DNA from: CAWAYR01 sp050250875
Lineage (GTDB): Bacteria; Acidobacteriota; Vicinamibacteria; Vicinamibacterales; UBA2999
NCBI GenBank assembly: GCA_050250875.1
Contig: JBFWNV010000001.1
Span: forward strand, 682,001-746,000
Direction: 5' to 3'
DNA: 64,000 bases
Shown: piece by piece, positions 37,857-47,100 of the stretch
Layout of the letters: each line of letters opens with the position of its first letter
Position numbering within the stretch: the first letter of the stretch is position 1
Program-made: the position numbers and the translations under genes
Notes under the pieces: model-generated
What the model was told of the DNA's origin: nothing
Seen by the model: only the letters and a program-made list of their open reading frames with translations
Databases searched by the model: none

Positions 37857-38942
37857 TCAGCGGAACAGCGGGTCGAGCCGGCGGCGGAACACGTCGGTGT
37901 AGACCCGGCGATCGCGCACGTGATCGCCGTCGGCGTAGATCGACTCGGGCAGCTCGGGGTCGCCCCAGTCGTCGTGGAACAGGGCGCCGTTGGCCTCGAG
38001 CCACGCCTTCAGGTCGGCGACGTAGCGGCGCAGCGTCGGCGACTGCGGCGGCGGCGTGGTGCCGCTCGGCCGGCGCTGCACGCGGACGAAACACAGCGTC
38101 AGGCCGTGCTGGCGCGCCAGCGCCGTCATGTGCGGCAGCACCGACGTCGGCAGATCGCGGGCGAAGTCGGCCGACTCGTTGGCTGCCGAGAGGTCGGCGG
38201 CGACGTCGGTGCGCAGGTTGGCCAGATCGAAGCGATCGGCGAGCGCGCGATCGAAGCGGAGCCGCACGCTCGGGTCGGGATAGCGGGCGTTGACGAACCA
38301 GCGGCGGATCGCCGGCTCGATCCAGCCGGCGGCGACGTCGGTCTCGTAGGCGCGCACCGCCGCGGTGTGGACGCGCGACCACACGCCGCGCCTGCGGACC
38401 GCGACCAGCGCGTTCAGCTCGGGCTCGGCTTCGTGCGCCACCTCGTCGAGGGCGTTGCCGTACAGGCTCTCGAGGCGGAACAGCGTGTCGGTGAGATTGG
38501 TGTCGCGGAAGAAGACGAACACCGCTCGCGGCTTCACGCCCGAAGCAATCAGATGGTTCTTGAACGACAGATACCACCACGCCGGGCCGGTGGCGGCGTG
38601 GAACAGGAAGGCGACGATCTCGTCGCGCGTCGACGAGATCTCGCCGAGATGAATCGGGTCGATGCGCGTGCCCAGCATCGAGTCGCCGATGAAGACCCAC
38701 GCCGGCTGGCCGTAGCGGAGATTGGCGATCGGCTGCGGGTTGAACTCGCGATGCTCGCGGCTGAGTTCGAGCGCCGGCAGATAGCCGAGGCCGGGCGGCG
38801 CGCCGACGGCGGCGCGGTTCAGCGCGCGCAGCGACAACGGCGCGACGAAGGCCGCGGCGACGACGACGGCGAGCGCCAGCCTCGCGCGCCTGGACACAGG
38901 CGCGGACTGCCCGCGGGACACGGCCGGATCGGTGAACGACAC
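37857..38942 (-). CDS. Membrane-anchored SGNH/AlgJ-like protein, partner of the MBOAT
   Basis: 361 residues from GTG 38942; GTG 38897 is an alternative and the start is not certain. An N-terminal hydrophobic anchor (LALAVVVAAAFVAPLSL) precedes a periplasmic domain with VFIGDSMLG (GDS block I, serine) and ADGDHVRD near the C-terminus (Asp-x-x-His-like block V). Between them are segments typical of the AlgJ/AlgX-like SGNH group (VFVFFRDTNLTD). It would complete acyl transfer to the glycan. The stop is ten bases before the MBOAT start, so the two form an operon. Confidence 0.75.
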   Translation of the reverse strand: MSFTDPAVSRGQSAPVSRRARLALAVVVAAAFVAPLSLRALNRAAVGAPPGLGYLPALELSREHREFNPQPIANLRYGQPAWVFIGDSMLGTRIDPIHLGEISSTRDEIVAFLFHAATGPAWWYLSFKNHLIASGVKPRAVFVFFRDTNLTDTLFRLESLYGNALDEVAHEAEPELNALVAVRRRGVWSRVHTAAVRAYETDVAAGWIEPAIRRWFVNARYPDPSVRLRFDRALADRFDLANLRTDVAADLSAANESADFARDLPTSVLPHMTALARQHGLTLCFVRVQRRPSGTTPPPQSPTLRRYVADLKAWLEANGALFHDDWGDPELPESIYADGDHVRDRRVYTDVFRRRLDPLFR

Positions 38943-39239
38943 TCGAACTGAAATCGGTTGACTGCACCGTGCACGCGGTCCCGTGCCTGGTGCCAGGCTT
39001 TCCCGCACGGCCGGGGCGCGGCGACGACCGAAGGCCCGCGCTTCCCGGACGCAAGCCGCCTGGTGGGCGGCTGCTGGCGAACACCCGGTGCCACCACGTG
39101 CGGCGGCCGGATGCCCCTGTGCGTAAAGTTCTTTGTAGTATAGCAGTCCGCCAGCCGAAGTCACGTCCCTTCAACCCGCCGCCGGGCCCGTGGTCTAACC
39201 CGGGCAGATGCCGCTGCCCGCCCGCCCGGAGGACTCACG
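38943..39239. other. Divergent intergenic region upstream of SGNH and the repeat protein
   Basis: A 297-base gap. It holds the minus-strand promoter candidate at 39137-39164, a small palindrome CCTGG-TG-CCAGG in the SGNH leader (about 38988-39000), and the GGAGG ribosome site of the plus-strand repeat protein (about 39226). No additional gene was seen. Confidence 0.45.
39137..39164 (-). promoter_or_regulatory. Putative extended -10 promoter for the SGNH-MBOAT operon
   Basis: On the minus strand GTGACT (39159-39164), 16 bases, then TGCTATACT with TATACT at 39137-39142 as an extended -10. Transcription would begin near 39130, about 190 bases before the GTG at 38942. Confidence 0.45.
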
Positions 39240-39563
39240 ATGACCCGATTCCCTGCCGCTGCCTGCGCCCGCGCGCTGGCCCTGAGCGTATTGGCCGTGC
39301 TGGTGCTCGGCGCGACCCCGGCCACCGCCCACCCGCACCGGCGCGTCAACCCGCCCGGCCCGCGCGGCGGCCCTGGCACCACGTGGCTGAATCCGCCGGG
39401 GCCGCGCGGCGGCCCGGGAGCGTCGCGGTTCCGACGCCCGGGCTTCCGCAGCAACCCGCCGGGGCGCCGGGGCGGGCCCGGCACCAACTGGGCGAACCCG
39501 CCTGGACCACGGGGCGGGCCGGGCGCCAGCCCCTACCGCCTGCGGCCATGGCGCCGCTGGTAG
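39240..39563 (+). CDS. Small secreted collagen-like repeat protein (NPPGPRGGPG)
   Basis: 107 residues from ATG 39240 with GGAGG at good spacing. Signal peptide ends near ATPATAHPHR. The mature part of about 75 residues is made of four copies of NPPG(P/R)RGGPG joined by TTWL, ASRFRRPGFRS and TNWA linkers. It is very rich in G, P and R, and aromatic W/F residues recur at the linkers. It resembles short collagen-like or disordered matrix peptides. No known family was recognised. It stands alone between divergent SGNH and convergent DinB genes. Confidence 0.7.
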   Translation: MTRFPAAACARALALSVLAVLVLGATPATAHPHRRVNPPGPRGGPGTTWLNPPGPRGGPGASRFRRPGFRSNPPGRRGGPGTNWANPPGPRGGPGASPYRLRPWRRW

Positions 39564-39570
39564 TCGCCGC

Positions 39571-40059
39571 TCAGCCGCGGATCGCGCGCCGCAGCTGAGC
39601 GATCTGCCCGGCGTGGTACACCGAGTGATGCACGAGGCCGTGCAGCGTCAGGTACTTCGACAGGCCGGTCCCGGCGGCACGGTCGCGGTGATCGACCACC
39701 GGCGAGTCGAGCATTGCCGGCGTCACCCGGCGGATCGCCGTCGCCAGGGACTCGTGCGCGGCGAAGAGCGCGCGGCGGTCGCGCGCCCACGCCGCGGCAT
39801 CGGGAGGGGACGGCTCGTCGGGCCAGTCGCCCGCCGGGGGTTCTCCGGCCGCGGCCCCAGCAAGACGGGCCTCGACCTCGCGGGCCCAGCCGGTCATGTG
39901 CAGCACCAGTTCCCAGATCGAGTGCCCGCCGGGCACCGGGCGCTGAACGGCCTCCTCGGACGTCAGGCCATCGAGCAGGCGATCGACGTTCGGGCCGTGC
40001 CAGGGATCCCCGGTCATCACCCGGGTGAGCAGGTCGGCCAGATGGGCTGGTTCGGTCAC
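39571..40059 (-). CDS. DinB-superfamily protein
   Basis: 162 residues from GTG 40059; ATG 40017 is an in-frame alternative that would clip the first helix. The four-helix DinB fold is shown by DPWHGPNVDRLLDGL, GGHSIWELVLHMTGWARE and LHGLVHHSVYHAGQIAQLRRA, with the histidines that bind a divalent metal. Members include bacillithiol and mycothiol transferases and damage-inducible proteins; activity here is unknown. It ends eight bases from the convergent repeat-protein gene. Confidence 0.85.
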   Translation of the reverse strand: MTEPAHLADLLTRVMTGDPWHGPNVDRLLDGLTSEEAVQRPVPGGHSIWELVLHMTGWAREVEARLAGAAAGEPPAGDWPDEPSPPDAAAWARDRRALFAAHESLATAIRRVTPAMLDSPVVDHRDRAAGTGLSKYLTLHGLVHHSVYHAGQIAQLRRAIRG

Positions 40060-40190
40060 GTCGGCGCCAATTTGTACATGGTTCAGGCCAACCAGTGCCA
40101 GCGGGGCAGGCCGCGGGGCCGGCCGAAGAACGGGATCCCGGCCGTTCCCGGCCACCGCGACTGGCACCCCCCTTGCAAAACTGTCAGGAC

Positions 40191-40808
40191 ATGAACGCCA
40201 TTGCACGACTCATCCTGGTCAGCTCGGCCGCGGCGGGGCTCGCCGTGGTCGGACTGGACGCCGAGCAGCAGTCGGCCCAGCAGCTTCTGGAGCGCGGCGC
40301 CTACGCCGAAACCACCCAGCGGGTGCAAACCGAGCGCGACGCCGGCAACAACGACCCGACGTCGGCGTACATCGCCGGCCAGGCCTTCCTGCGCATGGAC
40401 CAGAACCAGCAGGCCCGCGAGGAGTTCGCCCGGCTGGCCAACGGCGACGACGAAGCGTGGAAGGCGATCGGCCAGTCGGCGATTGCGCTCATCGACAACG
40501 CCCAGGACGAAGCGGTCGCCGAGGGCACGCGCGCCCGCGACATCAACGGCGAGCACGGCTTCGCGCACTATCAGCTCGGCATGGCGCTCGAGCGGCGCGG
40601 CGACTGGAACGGCGCCGCCGAGGCGTTCGATCGCGCCACGCAGCTGATGCCCAACTTCGCCTATGCCTTCTACCACGCCGGGGTGGCGCACCAGCGCGCC
40701 AAGCGGTTCAACCAGATGGCGGAACGCTTCACCACGTTCCTGCAGCTGGCGCCCGAAGCCCCGGAACGGAGAATCGTGCAGCTGGCGCTGAACGCACTGC
40801 GCGGCTGA
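40191..40808 (+). CDS. Exported TPR-repeat protein
   Basis: 205 residues from ATG 40191, preceded by CAGGAC; an earlier in-frame start would add an arginine/proline-rich stretch without signal character. N-terminal hydrophobic segment (LILVSSAAAGLAVVGL), then four to five TPR units: GAYAETTQRVQTERDAG, YIAGQAFLRMDQNQQAREEF, AHYQLGMALERRGDWNGAAE and AFYHAGVAHQRAKRFNQMAE. Likely a periplasmic scaffold. The partner is unknown and the nearest genes give no clue. Confidence 0.82.
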   Translation: MNAIARLILVSSAAAGLAVVGLDAEQQSAQQLLERGAYAETTQRVQTERDAGNNDPTSAYIAGQAFLRMDQNQQAREEFARLANGDDEAWKAIGQSAIALIDNAQDEAVAEGTRARDINGEHGFAHYQLGMALERRGDWNGAAEAFDRATQLMPNFAYAFYHAGVAHQRAKRFNQMAERFTTFLQLAPEAPERRIVQLALNALRG

Positions 40809-41100
40809 TCGCAGTCCCGCGGACTGCACGACATGCGGTGGCGCCGGGGTCTCCCCCGCCGTGCACCGTCCGCAGAACGCCGCCGGCCCACGGGTTTCAG
40901 ATGCCCGTGTCGTCCCGGCGGCGTTTCTGCACCTTCTCGCGGCCCGACGGCCGGCATGCCTGCTTCCGGCGGGTCATCCGGTTACGGGAGGACACAGCGA
41001 AGTCCGGGCCCGCCTCGGTGGTGAACGCCCAGCCGGTCGGGCGTCGCCGCCGGATCCAGCACGTGCCGGTCCCCGAGCCCAGAGCCCCGAGCCCCGGAAA
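40809..41100. other. Convergent intergenic region with CGAGCCC repeat
   Basis: 292 bases between the TPR gene and the TamB-TamA gene. The only notable element is the CCCCGAGCCCAGAGCCCCGAGCCCCGG-type heptad run at 41068-41097, adjacent to the TamB-TamA stop. No gene or clear hairpin was seen in the rest. Confidence 0.45.
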
Positions 41101-44100
41101 TTAGAACACCTGCCCGATGCCGAAGTACCAGCGCCGCCGCCCGCCGCCCGCCGGGTATCCCAGGTCGAGGCGCAGCAGCGAGAACGGCGTGTCGAGGCGC
41201 AGGCCCACGCCGTAGCCGACGTCGAGGTCGCGGAACGCGATGTCGGTGTTGGCGGTGAACACGTTGCCGGCGTCGACGAACGCGACGCCCTTCAGCCAGC
41301 GGTAGATCGGCGCGCGCAGTTCCTGGTTGAGGATCAACTGCGCGTTGCCGCCGATCGCCCGGCCACGGATGTCCTTGGGGCCGGCAGCGGCCTCGGCGTA
41401 GCCGCGCACGGTGTCGGCGCCGCCGACGTAGAACCGCTCGCCGAAGCCGAGCGGATCGAGGAAGGAGCCGCCGAGCCGCACCGCCGAGGCCACCGTGACC
41501 CCGAGGACGCGCCGGTAGTGATACGCCGCGGCGAGCAGCTTGATCGTGTCGTCGCCCGACTCGAAGTTGCTGACCCGCTCCGCGGTGAACGAGGTGAACC
41601 AGCCGGTGGCGGCGTCGAAGGGATCGTCGCGACGGTCGACGAGCGCCGTGCTGGTGAAGCGGCCGATCAGGGTGTTCTGGTAGAACGGATCCTCGGGGTC
41701 GAACGCGTCGTAGACCTCGTGGGTGAGACGGTAGCCGTAGGTCGCCTCGAACCCGCGCGAGCGGCGGATGCGCTGCTCCACCGAGACCAGCTCCCGGGCC
41801 CGGAAATATTCGGGCTCCGCCGTGTCGTCGAACGACAGGTCCTGCCGCGAACCGGTCGCGAACACGTTGGTCTGGATGGCCCGGCCGAACAGCGTCGGGA
41901 AGCTCAGGTAGCCGCTGCTCGATCGCAGGTCCTGTTCCAGGCGGGTGTAGAGGCCGAGCGTGAAGGCGCGGCCGAACACGTTGCGGTTCTGCACGTCGGC
42001 GACGACACCGACATCGCGGCTGCGGCCCGCCGTCGGATCGCCGCCGGCCTCGCTCAGGCTGCGATCGTTGAGCTGCAGGCCGTAGCGCAGCCGCCACGCC
42101 GGCCACTCGGTGACGGTCACCCGGGCGCGCACCGGCTGCGGGCCCTGGCCATCGTCGGCCACCGGCTCCGGGCGCACCTCGACCTGGCGGAAGACGTTGG
42201 TGTCGAACACCCGCTTGCGGGCCTGCGCCCACTGGGTGAGATCGACCGGGGTACCGGGATCGAGGCCAAGGGCGCGCACCACGGCGGTGGGCCGGGTGCG
42301 AGCGGCGCCGCTCACCACCACTTCGCTCAACTGCTGCTGCCGGCCGGGCGAGACGGCGAACTGCACGGCCGCCGTCGCCTGGGCGTCGTCGATGGCGACC
42401 GCAGGCGTCACCGCCACGTCGTTGAAGCCGCGGTGCCGGTAGACGGCCTCGATGCGCCGGCGGGCGGCCTCGACGTCGGCCGGGCGATACGGTTCGTCGA
42501 CGGCCAGCCGCCCGGCGTCTTCGACGGCGTCGCGCATCTCGTCGCCCACCCCGTCGAAGGCCACGCCGGCCAGCCGCGTGACCGGCCCCTCGGTGACGGC
42601 GATGGCCAGCAGCGCGCGGTCGCCCTCGACGCGCGGCGGGCCAGGCGCGATCCGCGCGGTCCGGTAGCCGGCCGCGGCGTAATGGCTGCGCAGCGGCGCG
42701 ACCGCCAGCGCCGGATCGATCCAGACGTAGTCGGCCAGCCCCTGGGCGTCGAGCACGCCGACCAACGCCGCCGGGGCGAGCGCGGCCGCGCCCTCGATCC
42801 GGATCTCGCGGCGGCCCACCGGCTCGCCGCCGCGCACCTGCACGGTCACGACCTTGCGGGCCGGCGACGTCTCGGCGACGGTGGCCTCGACGGTGGCCCC
42901 GATCACGTTGCGGCGTACCACGTCGAGCGCGACTTCACGCTCCAGTTCCTCGAGCAGGAAGCGGTCGAAGACGCTGTCGGACCACGCCGACTCGAGGCGC
43001 CGGGCGAGTCGCGACGACAGCTGCGTGCCCTCGACCCGCAGCTCGGTCTCAGGTCCCGGGGTGATGCGGTAGACGAGCGCGGTCCGGCCGTCGGCCGTGT
43101 CGGCGCGCGACGCGCGCACGCGCGCCTCGAGGCGGCGCCGCTCGCGGTACCACGCGTGCAGCCGGTCGATGTCGTCGCGCCATTTGACGAAGTCGAACCG
43201 GTCGCCCGGGCCGAGCCGCAGCCGTTCGCGCAGCGCCGCTTCGTCGGCGCCCGCCCCGTCGAGCTGCACCGCCGCCACCTCGGGGAGCTGGCGCCGCGGC
43301 GCGGCCGCGGCGCGGCCGCCGCCGAAGGAGATCTCGTGCCGCAGGGTATAGGCGCGATCGGAGTTGTCGCGTGAGGTCGCGCGCAGCTCGACGCCACGGA
43401 ACGGGCGGTAGCTGACCACCCCCGACAGGCCGCCGCTCTGCCGCAGGTCCTGCGACAGGATCACCTCGACGTCGGTGCGCAGCCGCTTCGACAGGGTGAG
43501 GCGGGTCGACGGGTCGATGTCGAAGTCTTCGACGATGAGGCTCGGATCCTGCCGCACGGTGTCGGCGCCGAAGCCGCGCTCCAGCCGCAGGCTGTCGAGC
43601 CCGATGGCCCGGCCGGTCACGCCGAGCAGCTCGCCCGACAGCAGCGCCAGCGCGTCCTCGCGGCCGAGCGAGTTGCCGCCGAACAGGACGTTGAGCACGC
43701 TCTGGCCGGTGAGATCGGGATCGCTCGACGTCACCGTGGTCTCGAGACGGTCGAGCGTGCCCGACAGGGTCAGCGTCTCCTCGGCACCGTTCGACTGCGT
43801 GGTCATCGAGACGCTGATCTCGGGGGCGATGGCGTTCGGGTTGGCGAACGAGATGCTGCTCTCGTTCAACCGGTAGAGGCCGCCGAGCAGGAAGATCTCG
43901 CCGCCCTCGCGCAGCTCGGCGCGGCCGGTGACGCCCGGGCGGCCGACCGTGCCGGTGAGGCGGAGGTCGGCACCGGCCTCGAAGCGGCCGTAGTTGTTGT
44001 CGACGAGCAGGTCGTCTTCGGTCGAGACCGCGATGTCGAGCCGGAGCGCATCGAGGTAGGCCGAGGTGGACGGCGGCGCCGCCGCGGTCGCGTTCAGGGC

Positions 44101-47100
44101 GACCAGCGCCGGCAGGCTGATCGTCGCGTGGTAGGCGCCGCGCAGCACGCGCACGTCACCGCGCAGCAGCGGCGCGCCGGGGCCCGGGACGAACACCAGC
44201 AGCGCGTCGATCTCGCTGTCGACGTCGCGCGGATACTCGACGGCGACGCCGCGCGCCTGGAAGCTCAGCTCGCCGCCGAGCTGGTCGACGCCGGCGAAGG
44301 TCACCGTCCCGCTCGCCTCCAGGCTGCCGCCGTTGAGGAACCCGGTCATGCCGGAGACCACCAGGCGGTCGCCCTCGAAGCGGATCGGGCCGGCGATGTC
44401 CGAGGCGATGACGCGCGGGTCGCGCATCACGATCTCCCCGGCTTCGAGCTCGATCCGGCCGTTGACGCGCGGCGCCTCGGTGGTGCCGGTGATGCGCAGG
44501 TCGAGCGTGGCGATGCCGTCGACGGCCAGCTGCGGCGACAGCACCGAGAAGGGCCGCAGGCCCGGCGTGCCGGTGAGCGTGACGTCGAGGGTCGTCGCCT
44601 CGCCGAAGGCGACCGAGCCGCCCAGCACCACCGGCTCGCCGGCACTGAAGGCGACGTCGTCGAAGTGCAGGACGCCACCGGCGATTGACATCCGCGCCGG
44701 GCGCACCTGGCTGATCGGCACGCCGGCGGCGGTGACGGTCGCCTCGTCCAGCACCAGCGTGCCGGTGACGCCGCTGAGCTCGGCGCTCGCCACGTCGAGC
44801 GCGAGCGTCGCCGACAGGTGGGCGTCGAGCCCGCTGACCAGGTCGGACGGCAACCACGGCCTCAGCGCCTCATGCGACAGGCCGCTGATCTTGAGATCGA
44901 CATGGCCGGGACTCGGGGGGGCGTCCGGCGACGCGGGGACGAGGAGCGCCAGCGGCAGGCGGGCGCTGCCTTCGATGTCGCCGCCCTCCCACCAGGCGCG
45001 CAGGTCGCGCACCTCGACGACCGTGCCGTCGAACGTGGCGTCGGTGTGCAGCTCTTCGATCGGCGGCAGGTCGAGGTAGGTGAGCCGGCCGTTCCTGATC
45101 GCCACTGTGGAAGTCGCGCTCTCGATGCTGCCGCGGCTCTCCCAGGTGGCGCTGATTTCGCCCGTCGCGTCGACGTCGGCGGCCACGCCGGCGACGCGGC
45201 CGAGCGTGACGACGTCGCCGAGAGGACCGTCGAACGTCGCCCGCAGCGGTGCCCCGGTGGGGTCCTGGAACCGGCCCTGCACGGTGAGGAGGCCTGAGCC
45301 GACGTGCAGCGACAGGTCGTCGACGGTGAAGTCGTCGGACCGCACGCTGAGGCGCGCCGGGCGATCGAGCCGCACCGGGACTCCGGCGGCCGTCACGGCG
45401 ACGTCCTGCAGGTTGACGAACCCGCCGAGCGACGACGGATCCTCGAGCGTGCCGCTGAACGTCGCGCTCAGCCCCACCGATCCCGACACGGTGCCGGCGA
45501 CGGCGCCGGCGGCGAGCGCCAGCGGCTCGACGTCCAGCTGGCTGACGATGGCCGTGCCGCGCACCACGTACGGCGCCTTCGGCACGACGTCGATGGTGGC
45601 GAAGGCACGGAGCTGCGGCAGGAACACGCGGCTCTGGAGTTCGCCGTCCGCGAAGCGGAAGCGCACGTTGGCCGGGCCGCCCAGTTCGGCGACGCGGCCG
45701 CCGTACGGCACCAGCCGCAGGGTGCCGGCGCCGCCCGGCGCGTCGATCGTGCCGGCGCCGCGGAACTGCAGATCGGCGACGACCGACTCCACGCCGGTGC
45801 TCACGAACGGCTGCCCGATGCGCAGCCCGCGGCCGTCGAGTGTCAGATCGTAGGCGCCCGAGTCGTAGTCGTAGGAGCCGCGCAGATCGGCGCCGCCCTC
45901 GCCCTGGTCGAGCCTGACGCGATCGAGCTGCACGACCGTGCCGAGCAGCCGGCCCTCCGCCGCGACGGTGCCGATCGCCTGCTCGGCGTGGGCGAGCGGG
46001 GTGGAAGTGAGGCGCCAGGGCACGTCGGGCACCTCGCTCGTGCCGCCGAGCGTGGCCGAGAACCGCATGGTGCCGGTGAAGGCGTCGGCGGCTGCGGGCA
46101 GCCATGGCCGCGCGAAGTCCGACAGCGAGGTGACGTCGCCGGCGAGGGCTCCGGCGAGACGGCCCTCCGTGCCGGTGAGATGGGCGTCGCCCGACAGCGT
46201 CGTCCCCTGGGCCTGCACCGTGAAGTGCGGCACGTCGATGTCGACCAGGCCGACGACGACGTCGGCGGTGGCGGTGCCGGTGGCGCCGGTCGGCAGGACC
46301 AGCGCCGGCGACTCGGCGCGGCCCTGCACCAGCGGCTCGTCGAGGCTGCCGGCGAGTTCCAGCGTGGCGTGCACGGGCCCGGCCAACGCTTCGAGCGACT
46401 CGCTCACGTCGATGCCCGAGCGCCGCGCCGCGCGAATGGTGCGGCCGACGTGTTCGACGTCGACGGCGAGCGGGCCGGTGAGTGGCGCGCGGGCCGGGTC
46501 GTCGGTGGCCGGCCAGCGCGCCGTGCCGCGGGCGTGGACACCGTCGAGCAGGTGGTGATCGTGCCCGGCGATCCAGCGTTCGTCGGCGAGCGTCACGTTC
46601 CAGCGGCCGGTCACGGCGATCCGGTCGCGGCGCGCCAGCGCCGTGCTCCGGCCCGAGGCGCGCAGCCCCAGCGGCGCGTCGGGGGCCGCGCGCGTCAGCA
46701 CGGCCTCGCCGTCCTGCCACGAGGCAATCGACAGCGGCTCGCGGTCGTAGGCGGCCAGCGCGACGTCCATGTCGAGATCGCGCCACGTCGCGTTCAACTC
46801 GACGCGGCCGGTCGGCCCGTACGTGTAGACGGCCCGGCCCGCCACGGTGCCGGGACGGCCCGGCGCGCGCGCCGGCCCGGGCGCGGTGAGGGCGAAGCGT
46901 TCGACCAGCGCGCGGGCCGAGGTGAGCGACAGCGTGGCAGCAAGCGGCATCGGCGCCGCGCGGCCGATGCGCAGGGCCGGCGCGGTCGCCTCGGCGCGGA
47001 TCTCGTAGGCGGCCATCCGTCCCTGCATCGTGCCGGTGAACGTCGCGGCGCCGGCAACCGGCGACGGCGGCGGCGCCCACTCGACGAGGCGGGCCATGTC

